This document shows positions 41,528-49,983 of a stretch of 64,000 nucleotides of DNA, one piece after another. The stretch's first letter is position 1. Every line of letters starts with the position of its first letter. Origin of the DNA: an uncultured Clostridia bacterium. GTDB lineage: Bacteria > Bacillota > Clostridia > Oscillospirales > Butyricicoccaceae. The DNA is taken from the NCBI GenBank assembly GCA_944381055.1, contig CALWJQ010000064.1, positions 38,631 to 102,630 on the forward strand, written 5' to 3'. The notes under the pieces were generated by a model that was given only the letters and a program-made list of their open reading frames with translations, searched no databases and was not told the origin of the DNA. Both the position numbers and the translations under genes were made by a program.

Positions 41528-42694
41528 GTGAAACGTACCGCAGCCCTGCTGCTTGCCTGCCTGATTTTCGCACTGCCGGCCGTCTCGATGTCTGCGGTGG
41601 CGCCTGCGGTGATTTTTACTGCGGTCAACGACGCTGTGCAGGCCCTGTCAGAAGACACCATGCCGGTGCGCGTCGGCGGGCAGGTCTACGTCCCGTACCT
41701 GACGCTGTCACGGCTGTCGCCTATCAGCGTTTATTACAACGTGCGTGAACAGCGCCTGCTGGTGTACAATTTTGACCACACGATCAATTTCGACCTGGCG
41801 AACAGTATCACTTATGACGAGGCGGGGGTCGTGTATTCGTACAACGCCGTGCGCCGCAGCGACACCGTTTTTGTGCCCATCTCGCTGGTCTGCCAGAAAT
41901 TCGGCTTTACCTATTCCCACATCGCCGTCCCGCCGTACGGATCGGTCATCCGTATCAACACGCTGCCGCCGATTTTGTCGGACAGCGAGTTCCTCGACCG
42001 GTACCTCAGCCGCATGGAGCAGGTTTACGACGATTATGTCGCAGAGACGCTGCCCGAACCCGACGTACCGGACGGGCCGGGCGAGCCCGACGGGCCGGAC
42101 GCTTCCGACGAACCCGATCCGGTGGCGGTCAGCCTGGCCTTTGAGGGGCCGCTGACCGACGAGACGGCTGGGATTTTGGACAGCCTGGCGCAGGCGGGCG
42201 AGCAGGCGGCCTTTTTCATCTCAGGCGGCGTTGACGAATACCGTGCCGAACTGCGGCGCATTCTGGGCGAAGGGCATACGATTGGCCTGTATGCGCCGGG
42301 CGAGTACGAGTCGGCAGAGGATCTGCTGGCCGCGCTGGATGCGCAGAATGACGCGCTGTGCGCCGCCGTACACACGCGCGCCCGGCTGGTGTGGATGCCG
42401 GGGAGCGGCAGCCTGACGCAGGAACAGCGCGACGCGATCATCGGCGCGGGCTACCGCCTGTGGGAAGACAATCTCGACCCGCGCGCCGACGCGCGCGAGG
42501 CTTACAGCGTGCGGGTCAACGTGCGGACCATTTTGCAGAGCATGGAGCGCAACGCCGTCGTCCGTCTTTTGAACAACAAGGCATCGGCTGAAGCGCTGCC
42601 CGGCATCCTCAGCGATTTAAACCGCGGCGGGCATGACGTCCAGGTCATCCGCGAATGGCATACGCCGGTCAACAGCGCGCGCGAAATACGCTGA
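41528..42694 (+). CDS. Secreted protein with copper-amine-oxidase-like and degenerate NodB-like domains (388 aa)
   Basis: A signal peptide (about 1-25) precedes a region like the copper amine oxidase N-terminal domain (about 45-150, with VGGQVYVPYLTLSRL and TVFVPISLVCQKFGF), an acidic Pro/Asp linker (about 175-200) and a C-terminal region like a polysaccharide deacetylase (about 203-375, AAFFISGG and LRRILGEGHTIGLYA). The metal-binding Asp pair (TFDDGP) reads AFEGPL and the HxxxH motif is missing, so deacetylation is unlikely. GTG at 41528 follows AAAGGGGAG by 6 bases. It probably binds cell-wall polymer without cutting it. Confidence 0.7.
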   Translation: MKRTAALLLACLIFALPAVSMSAVAPAVIFTAVNDAVQALSEDTMPVRVGGQVYVPYLTLSRLSPISVYYNVREQRLLVYNFDHTINFDLANSITYDEAGVVYSYNAVRRSDTVFVPISLVCQKFGFTYSHIAVPPYGSVIRINTLPPILSDSEFLDRYLSRMEQVYDDYVAETLPEPDVPDGPGEPDGPDASDEPDPVAVSLAFEGPLTDETAGILDSLAQAGEQAAFFISGGVDEYRAELRRILGEGHTIGLYAPGEYESAEDLLAALDAQNDALCAAVHTRARLVWMPGSGSLTQEQRDAIIGAGYRLWEDNLDPRADAREAYSVRVNVRTILQSMERNAVVRLLNNKASAEALPGILSDLNRGGHDVQVIREWHTPVNSAREIR

Positions 42695-42708
42695 CGGGAG
42701 AAGAAAAA

Positions 42709-43053
42709 ATGGATAAACAGAAACGAAAAGAAATGACAGCCGCCTATCGGGAACAGCGGGCGCAGGGCGGCGTAGTCGCTATTGTATGCGCCGCAACGGG
42801 CCGGCGGCTGTTGATGTCGGGGGCCGATCTGCGCGGGATGCAGAACCGTTTCCGGTTTGCGTCCGCCACGGGTTCGTGCGTTTCACCGCGCATCCAGGCG
42901 GACTGGAACCGGTACGGCGCAGATGCGTTTTCGCTCGAAGTGCTTGAAACGCTGGAGCAGAAAGAGGATCAGGACGCCGCGGCGTTCCGGGGGGATGTCA
43001 GGGCGCTGGAAGAGCTGTGGCGCGAAAAGTATGCCCCCGAAGAGCTGTATTGA
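42709..43053 (+). CDS. Small GIY-YIG-superfamily-like protein (114 aa)
   Basis: It resembles small clostridial GIY-YIG family proteins: a central FRFASATGSCVSPRIQADW segment, then WNRYGADAFSLEVLETLEQKEDQD and a C-terminal acidic helix ending LEELWREKY. The GIY and YIG motifs are not intact (VVAIV at the expected place), so nuclease activity is doubtful. ATG at 42709 has CGGGAGAAG about 7 bases upstream. It follows the deacetylase-like gene by 14 bases and shares its mRNA. Confidence 0.6.
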   Translation: MDKQKRKEMTAAYREQRAQGGVVAIVCAATGRRLLMSGADLRGMQNRFRFASATGSCVSPRIQADWNRYGADAFSLEVLETLEQKEDQDAAAFRGDVRALEELWREKYAPEELY

Positions 43054-43076
43054 CCCGGTTTGAGATACAGCAGGCA

Positions 43077-43111
43077 AAACGCCCTGCGGCAGAGGCAGCC
43101 GCAGGGCGTTT
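43077..43111. terminator. Bidirectional terminator between the GIY-YIG-like gene and trpB
   Basis: AAACGCCCTGCGGC and its complement form a long stem with a loop of about 7 bases and flanking A/T runs. It serves both convergent genes. Confidence 0.85.
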
Positions 43112-43117
43112 GATTTT

Positions 43118-44326
43118 TTATTTGCGGCTGCCGTACAGGCGGGCGATTTCAGCAACGTCCTTGTCGCCTCGGCCCGACAGGTTGACGATGATGATCTGGT
43201 CTTTTTGCATGGTTGGGGCCAGTTTGATGGCGTGGGCCAGCGCGTGGGCGCTTTCAATGGCGGGGACAATGCCCTCGGTGCGCGACAGGGTAAACAGGGC
43301 GTCGACCGCTTCGTCGTCGGTGGCGGCGACATAAGTCGCGCGGCCGGTGTCTTTGTAGTAGCAGTGCTCAGGACCGACGCCGGGGTAGTCGAGACCGGCC
43401 GAAATGGAATAGACCGGCAGGGGCTGCCCCTGCTCGTCCTGGACGAGATAGCATTTAAAACCGTGGATGACGCCCGGCGTGCCCAGCGTCATGGTAGCGG
43501 CGTTGTCGGGGGTGTCAAGCCCGCGCCCCGCAGCCTCGACGCCGATCATCTGCACGCCGGGGTCGTTGTAAAACGGGGCGAACAGCCCGATAGCGTTGGA
43601 ACCGCCGCCGACGCAGGCCATGACGACGTCGGGCAGCCGGTGTTCGAGGGCCAGGCACTGTGCACGGGCTTCCTGCCCGATGACCGACTGGAAAAACCGC
43701 ACCATTTCAGGGTAAGGGGCCGGGCCGACGGCCGAACCGAGCAGGTAATAGGTGCTGCCGCAGTTTTCAGTCAGGTCGGCAAGGGCGGCGTCGACGGCGT
43801 CCTTGAGGGTGCGCGTACCGCTTTCAACCGGCACGACGGTCGCTCCCAGCATTTCCATGCGGTAGACGTTCAGGGCCTGGCGGCGGCAGTCCTCGGCGCC
43901 CATGTAGACGGCGCAGTCCATGCCGAACAGTGCGCACACCGTCGCAGTCGCCACGCCGTGCTGCCCGGCGCCGGTCTCGGCGATGATGCGTTTTTTGCCC
44001 ATCCGGCGGGCCAGCAGGGCCTGGCCGACGGCGTGGTTGATTTTGTGCGCGCCCGTGTGGTTGAGGTCTTCGCGCTTGAGGTAGATTTTGGCGCCGTCCA
44101 GCTTTTCCGTCAGGCGCCTGGCAAAATAAAGGCTGGAGGGGCGGCCGATGTACTCGGTCTGATACCGGTTGAGCTCAGCGAGAAAGGCCGGGTCGCGCTC
44201 GGCTGAGCGGAACTCGCGCGCGACTTCGTCCAAAACGCTTTGCAGCTGCGGCGGGATAAAACTGCCGCCGTACTGGCCGAAAAATCCGTTGGCGTCGGGA
44301 AGCTGACAGGTGTGCATGACGTTCAT
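43118..44326 (-). CDS. trpB: Tryptophan synthase beta chain (402 aa)
   Basis: TrpB joins indole and serine to tryptophan with PLP. The PLP lysine is Lys95 in [37 protein letters not shown] and SGRGDKD are all present. The N-terminal [10 protein letters not shown] marks the standard TrpB1 type. ATG at 44326 follows AAAGGAG by 8 bases. No trpA lies next to it, so it may use indole from elsewhere or pair with a distant trpA. A Trp-specific T-box leader precedes it. Confidence 0.96.
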   Translation of the reverse strand: MNVMHTCQLPDANGFFGQYGGSFIPPQLQSVLDEVAREFRSAERDPAFLAELNRYQTEYIGRPSSLYFARRLTEKLDGAKIYLKREDLNHTGAHKINHAVGQALLARRMGKKRIIAETGAGQHGVATATVCALFGMDCAVYMGAEDCRRQALNVYRMEMLGATVVPVESGTRTLKDAVDAALADLTENCGSTYYLLGSAVGPAPYPEMVRFFQSVIGQEARAQCLALEHRLPDVVMACVGGGSNAIGLFAPFYNDPGVQMIGVEAAGRGLDTPDNAATMTLGTPGVIHGFKCYLVQDEQGQPLPVYSISAGLDYPGVGPEHCYYKDTGRATYVAATDDEAVDALFTLSRTEGIVPAIESAHALAHAIKLAPTMQKDQIIIVNLSGRGDKDVAEIARLYGSRK

Positions 44327-44424
44327 TTTGTTTTCTCCTTTCCTGCCCTTGCGGGGCCCGTACAGTGTGTGGCGGGCAAAGCCCGGTGACGTTTCGGGAA
44401 GTGTTTCTGTACGGGTGGACAAAA

Positions 44425-44685
44425 CAAAAAGCACCCGTCCTTTTCAAGGACAGGTGCTGAAACCTGCGGTGCCACCTTGATTGGTACAAATGTACCCGCT
44501 TTACAGAAATGCCATCACATTCCCCACCTGATAACGCCGGTGCAGGCGTCGGGAGATACTGGGCGCTGAGCGCTGTTCATCCCGCCCTCCGGGGTCCATT
44601 TGCCAAAGCCGCTTTTCTGCCCGGATCCCACCAGCCCGGACTCTCTGCGAGCGCGTACCCTGTTTTATATCCCCTTCAACAGTTT
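44425..44685 (-). promoter_or_regulatory. T-box leader, tryptophan-specific, upstream of trpB
   Basis: On the minus strand the leader has the stem I signs AGAGAG and GGTG, then a specifier loop with TGG (44598-44596) followed by A, a GCGTTATC segment after stem III and the T-box sequence AAGGTGGCACCGC (44478-44466). It ends in a 12-bp terminator stem (44431-44458) followed by a T run. Uncharged tRNA(Trp) would pair with TGG and the T-box bulge to favour the antiterminator and read-through into trpB. Confidence 0.93.
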
Positions 44686-44691
44686 AAAGGC

Positions 44692-44720
44692 ATTATACGC
44701 CGTCAAGCCGCCGTTGTCAA
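44692..44720 (-). promoter_or_regulatory. Consensus promoter of the T-box/trpB unit
   Basis: Perfect TTGACA and TATAAT are exactly 17 bases apart. The -35 lies 5 bases beyond the stop codon of the upstream CDF transporter gene. Confidence 0.92.
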
Positions 44721-44725
44721 GTTTT

Positions 44726-45895
44726 TTATGTGTACGCCTTGTCAATGTGGACAACGGCGTAGTATTTCCCGCCGTCCATGGCTGAAATGGCGTTGCGGAT
44801 GGCTTCGGAAATCTGCTGGTCGCTCAGGCGGAAATTGTGGGGGACCACAACGTCAAAAATCAGGTTGGTGTGTCCCGGCCCGGCCGTCATGCGGAAGTCG
44901 TGGATGGAAACGCTCGGGTCGATGAGTTTGACGAGCGCGGCGACCTCGGCGCGTTTGCGCAGCGTCAGTTCGTCGTCGGTGGCGATGGGATCCATGTGAA
45001 TGACGGCGGCGGCGCAGTAGCGATCCTGCAGCTCGCGTTCGACATCGTCGATGATGTCGTGCATTTGCAGGATGTCAGCGTCGCACGGCACTTCGGCGTG
45101 CAGCGAAATCATGCAGCGGCCAGGGCCGTAGTCGTGGATGATCAGGTCGTGAACACCGACAATTTCTTTATGTGCCAGTACGGTGTCGGCGATGTTTTGA
45201 ACCAGTTCGGGGTCAGGTTTCTGGCCCAGCAGGGGGTTTAAAGTGTCGCGCGCCGCGCCGATGCCGCTGTAAATGATGAACAGGGCGACTGCCGCGCCCA
45301 TCCACCCGTCGACTGTCACGTCGAAAAAATGCCCGGCCAGAGTGCCCAGCAAAACGACGGCCGTCGCCGCCGTGTCGCTGAGCGAGTCGGCTGCCGTGGC
45401 CTGCATGGCCGACGAACCGATGTCTCGGCCCAGGCGGCGGTTGAAGACGAACATCCACAGTTTGACGGCTATGGAGCAGGCCAGAATGACGCAGGACAGC
45501 ACGCTGAAATCGACGGGCGAAGGGTTCAGGATTTTCCCGAACGACGCCTTGCCCAGCTCGACGCCGGCCAGGATGATCACCATGCTGACGGCCAGGCCGG
45601 CCAGGTATTCGATGCGGCCGTGCCCGAACGGGTGATCAGGGTCGGGCTTTTGGCCCGCCATCTTAAAACCGACCAGCGTGACGATCGACGAGCCTGCGTC
45701 TGACAGGTTGTTAAAAGCGTCGGCCGTTACGGCGATGGACGAGGTCAGGACGCCGGCTAAAAATTTGCCGGCGCAAAGCAGAAGATTGAGCGCGATGCCG
45801 ACACAGCCGCTCAGCATCCCATAGCGCTGGCGTACGGCGGGGTCGTGGACATCGCCGGAGTTTTTGATAAAGTGCCGAACCAGAAAATGAGTCAT
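44726..45895 (-). CDS. Cation diffusion facilitator transporter (389 aa)
   Basis: Six membrane segments (about 25-215) carry the metal-site motifs DAFNNLSD in helix 2 and DSLSDTAATA in helix 5, both DxxxD, with a His-rich-type loop PDHPFGHGRIEY after helix 2. The soluble C-terminal dimerisation domain (about 220-300) is followed by an extra ferredoxin-like extension (about 300-389). It exports divalent metal ions such as Zn2+, Mn2+ or Fe2+ in exchange for protons. ATG at 45895 is preferred to an upstream TTG at 45904, though ribosome-site spacing is poor for both. Confidence 0.92.
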   Translation of the reverse strand: MTHFLVRHFIKNSGDVHDPAVRQRYGMLSGCVGIALNLLLCAGKFLAGVLTSSIAVTADAFNNLSDAGSSIVTLVGFKMAGQKPDPDHPFGHGRIEYLAGLAVSMVIILAGVELGKASFGKILNPSPVDFSVLSCVILACSIAVKLWMFVFNRRLGRDIGSSAMQATAADSLSDTAATAVVLLGTLAGHFFDVTVDGWMGAAVALFIIYSGIGAARDTLNPLLGQKPDPELVQNIADTVLAHKEIVGVHDLIIHDYGPGRCMISLHAEVPCDADILQMHDIIDDVERELQDRYCAAAVIHMDPIATDDELTLRKRAEVAALVKLIDPSVSIHDFRMTAGPGHTNLIFDVVVPHNFRLSDQQISEAIRNAISAMDGGKYYAVVHIDKAYT

Positions 45896-45913
45896 GGGCT
45901 TCAACCGTCCTTT

Positions 45914-45938
45914 AAAACGCCCCGGCAGGGCCGGGGCG
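45914..45938 (-). terminator. Terminator of the SLH/WG-repeat gene
   Basis: CGCCCCGGC and GCCGGGGCG form a 9-bp stem followed by TTTTAAA on the minus strand, just upstream of the CDF gene. Confidence 0.75.
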
Positions 45939-45964
45939 CCGTTTGATGTTCCAAAGATCTGAAA

Positions 45965-47800
45965 TCAGTACTCGAGAATGTACCAGGCGCCGCCTGCTTT
46001 CCCCCAGCCAAAGCCGCCGGAAAATGCGCGGACCTCGTCGTACACCGGGCTGAACGCCCAGTCTCCGTTTTCGTCAATAAACCCGGCCTTGCCGCCCGTC
46101 GTGACGGCGGCCAGCCCGCCGGAAAACGGCTGGGCGGAATCAAACTGCGGCGCAATGACCTGCGTGCCCGTTTTGTTGACAAAGCCGTACAGGCCGCCCC
46201 GCACAACGCCGATGAGGGGCGAGTCGGGGGAAGGGGCAAGCACAGAGGTACAGCCGCTGAGCGCGATGGACGATCCCGCGCCCGTCACAAGAACCGGGGA
46301 GCCAGACAGCAGCCCGGTCGCCACACCGCCTTCAAACGGGGCAGGCTGGCTGGAAAAACCGGTGACGACGGTTTTGCCCGTCAGGTCGATAAAGCCCCAG
46401 CTCGACGAAACCAGCTTGCCGCCGGCAAAGCTGCCGATGCACACCGGGGCCATGCCGTTGTGGAACGCCCCAGCTTCGACGACGGCTTCGCCCACGCCGC
46501 CCGACAGGTCGCCGGCAGCCGGCAGGTCGAGGACCGTGCGCCCGCTGTGGTCGATGTAGCGGTAGTCGGGGTATTCGCCGGCCAGGTTGCCGTCGATTAA
46601 AATGAGCCCGTCGCCCGCAGCCGAAGCGGCGACACTGACGGCGTCCAGGGCGAACACGGCGCCCGTATCGTCGACCAGCGCCGGGGCAGAGCCCTCGAGT
46701 AGCAGCAGGCCCTCGCTGAACTGCCCGTCCGTGCCGGTATAGGGCAGGCCGGGACCGATGTTGACGCCCAGTGATGTATAGTCGCCGTCACGGTCGATAA
46801 AACCCAGGGAATACCCGCCGGCCGGCCGGGTCGTCAGCACGACGCCCTTGCCTTCGCTGAACGGGTAGGCGGCCGCATAGTCGGTCCCGGTCAGCATGGT
46901 TCCGTCGGCGGCAATATAGCCGTAGCCGCCCGAACGCGAAACCACGGCAAAGCCCTCGCTGAAACTTTCGACGCTGGTAAAGGTAAAGGCGGTGCCCGAC
47001 GAGATATCGTCGGGGACGTCCGGCTCGCCGGGCTCTGTGGGCTCGGCAGGATCGGTCGGATCAGTGGGATCGACAGGCTCAGTGGGGTCAGTCGGGTCGG
47101 TCGGATCGGTGGGGTCAGTCGGGTCGACGACCGGGGCCAGGGTAAAGGCTTTGCGGTTGGCAGGGACGACGAGGCGGCTGATGATGGCCGCCGCTTCGCC
47201 GCGGGTGATGGCGCTGGCGGGATCAAAATACCCTTCGTCGCCGCGGCCGGTCAAAACGCCGGCGCGGTAGAGCAGGTAAATGGAGTCGCTGTACTGCGAG
47301 CCCGCCGCTACGTCGGGGATGGAATCGACGGTGTTGATGGCGGCCAGCTCGGAAGAAGGCAGGGGGGAAGAGAAAATGTACGCCATCTGGGCGCGCGTCG
47401 CGCTCTGGGTGTAGTCGGCGAAATCGGTCGACGTGATGATTTTGCTCGAAATGGCATACTTGACCGGAATGTCGTACCAGGGGGTGCCCGACTGGTCGAA
47501 AATGCCCAGCCCGCTGCGGTAGATGTTGTGTACGCGCGCCGCAATGACGATGCATTCGGCCAGCGTGATGTTCCCGGACGGGCGGAAGGTATTGTCTTCG
47601 TACCCGCTCATCAGCCCGAGTTCATAGCAGGTCTTGACGCTTTCGGCGTACCACGCGGACGCGGAAACGTCGGAAAACTGCCCGGACGAATAGGTGTTCT
47701 TTTTGGTAAACAGATCCAGCCCCGCGGCCGACGCGGCGGTGGGGAGCAGGATGAAAAGGCACAGGCAGGCGGCGGTCAGCCGCGAAAACAGCTTTTTCAT
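45965..47800 (-). CDS. Surface protein with SLH domains and WG repeats (611 aa)
   Basis: A signal peptide (about 1-26) is followed by three S-layer homology segments (about 42-90, 95-150, 165-215; FSDVSASAWYAESV, GYEDNTFRPSGNITLAE, GYFDPASAITRGEAA), a Pro-Thr-Asp repeat linker (about 226-265) and a C-terminal array of WG-type beta repeats (about 275-605; FSEGFAVVSRSGGYGYI, WGFIDLTGK, LYGFVNKTG, KAGFIDENGDW). SLH domains anchor proteins to pyruvylated wall polymer; the WG array probably binds a ligand or partner. GGAAAGGA lies 9 bases before ATG. Single gene. Confidence 0.9.
   Translation of the reverse strand: MKKLFSRLTAACLCLFILLPTAASAAGLDLFTKKNTYSSGQFSDVSASAWYAESVKTCYELGLMSGYEDNTFRPSGNITLAECIVIAARVHNIYRSGLGIFDQSGTPWYDIPVKYAISSKIITSTDFADYTQSATRAQMAYIFSSPLPSSELAAINTVDSIPDVAAGSQYSDSIYLLYRAGVLTGRGDEGYFDPASAITRGEAAAIISRLVVPANRKAFTLAPVVDPTDPTDPTDPTDPTEPVDPTDPTDPAEPTEPGEPDVPDDISSGTAFTFTSVESFSEGFAVVSRSGGYGYIAADGTMLTGTDYAAAYPFSEGKGVVLTTRPAGGYSLGFIDRDGDYTSLGVNIGPGLPYTGTDGQFSEGLLLLEGSAPALVDDTGAVFALDAVSVAASAAGDGLILIDGNLAGEYPDYRYIDHSGRTVLDLPAAGDLSGGVGEAVVEAGAFHNGMAPVCIGSFAGGKLVSSSWGFIDLTGKTVVTGFSSQPAPFEGGVATGLLSGSPVLVTGAGSSIALSGCTSVLAPSPDSPLIGVVRGGLYGFVNKTGTQVIAPQFDSAQPFSGGLAAVTTGGKAGFIDENGDWAFSPVYDEVRAFSGGFGWGKAGGAWYILEY
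47035..47125 (-). repeat. Pro-Thr-Asp coding repeat in the SLH/WG gene
   Basis: Tandem degenerate 9-base units encode (Asp-Pro-Thr)n with occasional Glu/Val, linking the SLH and WG parts. Slippage here could change linker length. Confidence 0.8.
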
Positions 47801-47881
47801 AATCAGCCATCCTTTCCGGCGCAGTGAATAGACAGGCGCCGCCGGATGCGCCGGCCCGGCAGTGCCCGTGGGTGTCTGAAT

Positions 47882-47910
47882 ATTATATCAAAAAAAAGCG
47901 CGCAATGCAA
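47882..47910 (-). promoter_or_regulatory. Promoter of the SLH/WG-repeat gene
   Basis: TTGCAT and a perfect TATAAT are 17 bases apart on the minus strand, giving a leader of about 75 bases. Confidence 0.55.
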
Positions 47911-47913
47911 TCA

Positions 47914-47942
47914 TTGCCGCGCGCCTGGCCATGCGGTATAAT
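47914..47942 (+). promoter_or_regulatory. Promoter of ung, back to back with the SLH gene promoter
   Basis: TTGCCG and a perfect TATAAT are 17 bases apart on the plus strand, 25 bases before the ung start. The two divergent -35 elements are only 3 bases apart. Confidence 0.6.
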
Positions 47943-47967
47943 GGGGAAAACACAAAAGGAGGCCTTT

Positions 47968-48651
47968 ATGGTCCAAATTGGAAATGATTGGGATACTGTG
48001 CTCGCCGGCGAGTTCGATAGGGAATATTACCGAAAACTTCGCGCTTTTTTAAAGCGCGAATATGCATCCGGCCCGGTGTACCCGGACATGTACGACATTT
48101 TCAACGCGCTGCGTCTGACGCCGTATGCATCGGTCAGCGTCGTCATTCTGGGGCAGGACCCGTATCACGGCCCGGGCCAGGCGCACGGGCTGAGCTTTTC
48201 GGTTCGCCGCGGCGTGCCCGTGCCGCCGTCGCTGAACAATATTTTTCAGGAAATCCACGACGACGTCGGGGCGCCTGTCCCGCGGCACGGGTGCCTGGAA
48301 AGCTGGGCGCGGCAGGGGGTGCTGCTGCTCAACACCGTGCTGACCGTGCGGGCCGGGAAACCCAATTCGCACCGCGGCGCGGGATGGGAAATTTTTACCG
48401 ACCACGTCATTGAAAAACTGGCCGCGCGGCCCGAGCCCATGGCCTTTTTGCTGTGGGGGGCCAACGCGCGGGCAAAAGCGCCCCTTTTAAAGGGCACGCC
48501 GCACCTGGTGCTGCAGTGCGCGCATCCCAGCCCGCTTTCGGCGTCCAACGGCTTTTTCGGATGCCGGCACTTTTCGCGCGCCAACGACTTTCTCATCCAA
48601 AACGGGCGGCCGCCCGTCGACTGGGCCAGCCCGTCGCGCGAAGACGGTTAA
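47968..48651 (+). CDS. ung: Uracil-DNA glycosylase, family 1 (227 aa)
   Basis: The catalytic-water motif GQDPYHGPGQAHGLSFSV has Asp64; later ESWARQGVLLLNTVLTV and the C-terminal HPSPLSAS loop with the catalytic His complete the family. It removes uracil from DNA. ATG at 47968 follows AAAGGAGG by 5-6 bases; a longer open frame upstream is non-coding. Its stop overlaps the convergent amidase stop by 4 bases. Confidence 0.96.
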   Translation: MVQIGNDWDTVLAGEFDREYYRKLRAFLKREYASGPVYPDMYDIFNALRLTPYASVSVVILGQDPYHGPGQAHGLSFSVRRGVPVPPSLNNIFQEIHDDVGAPVPRHGCLESWARQGVLLLNTVLTVRAGKPNSHRGAGWEIFTDHVIEKLAARPEPMAFLLWGANARAKAPLLKGTPHLVLQCAHPSPLSASNGFFGCRHFSRANDFLIQNGRPPVDWASPSREDG

Positions 48652-49325
48652 CTGTCCGGCGATTCATACGCTTCGACGTCGTCGAGAAAGGCTTCCCACG
48701 CGTCGGGGTGCTCGACAAAGTACAGGGGGCACTGCTTGCCGGTAACGTCGTAGTGGCGGATGACGTCCTGGCGCGAAAGGCCGTAGGAATCGCACAGAAA
48801 GGCGACCAGCCGCACCAGGCTGTCGTATGTTGCGTCGGTAAAGGCGCCGTCAGCGTCCGGGTGGCAGCATTCGATGGACAAAGTGTCGCTGTTGCGTTCG
48901 TTGGAACAGTACGCCACCTCGTCGGGCGGGACGCTGAGGAGCACTTCGCCGTCGAGGCCGATGAGAAAATTGCTGCTTGCTTTGGCGGCATGGGTGCTGG
49001 CCAGGCTTTCAAAATAGCTGCGGTTCTGCGCTGCCGTTGTGCCCGGGTTGCCGACATAATGGACGACGATGCCGTTGACGGCATCGAGCGGCGTGCCGGG
49101 GCGCGACCATTCGTTGACCGGCAGCAGGTCGACGGTCACCCAGCCGGGCAGCCCCAGCTCTTCGGCAGACAAAACAGGGGCGCGGGGCCGGAAAATCATA
49201 AAGCCGATGACGAGCGCCAGCAGGACGGGCGGCGCGCACAAAATCAGCCTGCGGCGCAGACGGCGCCGGCGTACGCGCTTTTGCCGCGCGCTCTGGTATT
49301 CTGTCTGACGGTTCAAGCGTCTCAC
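48648..49325 (-). CDS. Membrane-anchored N-acetylmuramoyl-L-alanine amidase, Amidase_2/PGRP fold (225 aa)
   Basis: A very basic N-terminus and one membrane segment (about 29-45) anchor an external amidase domain (about 80-205). Zinc ligands are His in IVVHYVGN, His in ECCHPD and Cys in GKQCP. It would cut the bond between MurNAc and the stem peptide. The start is uncertain: GTG at 49325 directly abuts GGGGGAG, whereas TTG at 49316 is 8 bases from it, so TTG may be the true start; the protein changes by only three residues. Confidence 0.88.
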   Translation of the reverse strand: MRRLNRQTEYQSARQKRVRRRRLRRRLILCAPPVLLALVIGFMIFRPRAPVLSAEELGLPGWVTVDLLPVNEWSRPGTPLDAVNGIVVHYVGNPGTTAAQNRSYFESLASTHAAKASSNFLIGLDGEVLLSVPPDEVAYCSNERNSDTLSIECCHPDADGAFTDATYDSLVRLVAFLCDSYGLSRQDVIRHYDVTGKQCPLYFVEHPDAWEAFLDDVEAYESPDS

Positions 49326-49418
49326 TCCCCCGAAAGGATGTTTTCAGCTTATCACAAACGCCGGCCGAGTGCATGAAGAAAATCTTAATATTTTGCCGTG
49401 CCGGCGGGCAATTTTCCG

Positions 49419-49447
49419 TTGAAACCGGGCGTGTACGGTGGTATACT
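49419..49447 (+). promoter_or_regulatory. Promoter of the rimM-trmD operon
   Basis: TTGAAA and TATACT (each 5 of 6) are 17 bases apart, 29 bases before rimM. Confidence 0.8.
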
Positions 49448-49476
49448 GAATAAAAACGGTTTTTCAGGATGGATGT

Positions 49477-49983
49477 ATGAGCGAATATCTCGAAATTGGA
49501 AAAATCATCAATACCCACGGCGTGCGCGGCGAGCTCAAGCTCGACCCGTGGTGCGACCCCGGCGAGGTTTTTGGATCGCTTGCGCAGGTTTACGTCGACG
49601 GCCGCCCTGTCGCCGTCAAAGGCTGGCGCCTGCACCAGCGGTTCGTCCTTCTGACCCTTGAGGGCGTCGGCGACATGGACGCCGCCGCCGCGCTCAAAAA
49701 CCGCGTCGTCAGCGCGCGGCGTGATGAGATCGAGCTGCCCGAGGGGCAGTATTTTTACAGCGATCTGTTTGGCTTTGAGGTGTATGACAGCCGGGTCGGC
49801 CGGGTCATCGGCACGCTTGCGGATGTGCGCGAGCTGCCGGGCAGCGATGTATACGTTGTCCGCGACGCGCAGGGGCGCGAAATCCTGGTGCCCGCCGTCG
49901 AGGCCTTTGAAGAAGAGGTCGATTTTGATGCGCGCCGCCTGACTCTGCGCACCATCGAGGGGATGCTGCCCGATGAAAATTGA
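49477..49983 (+). CDS. rimM: 16S rRNA processing protein RimM (168 aa)
   Basis: The N-terminal RimM barrel starts EIGKIINTHGVRGELKLDPW, and the C-terminal PRC-barrel half contains YSDLFGFEV, LPGSDVYVV and EILVPAVEAFEEEVD. It assists 30S subunit maturation by binding S19. It overlaps trmD by 11 bases, the usual rimM-trmD pairing. Confidence 0.95.
   Translation: MSEYLEIGKIINTHGVRGELKLDPWCDPGEVFGSLAQVYVDGRPVAVKGWRLHQRFVLLTLEGVGDMDAAAALKNRVVSARRDEIELPEGQYFYSDLFGFEVYDSRVGRVIGTLADVRELPGSDVYVVRDAQGREILVPAVEAFEEEVDFDARRLTLRTIEGMLPDEN

Noticed and set aside
42709..43053. GIY-YIG-like gene as a homing endonuclease or mobile element
   Set aside because: It is a small single-domain protein with broken motifs in an ordinary operon, with no intron, intein or repeats around it.
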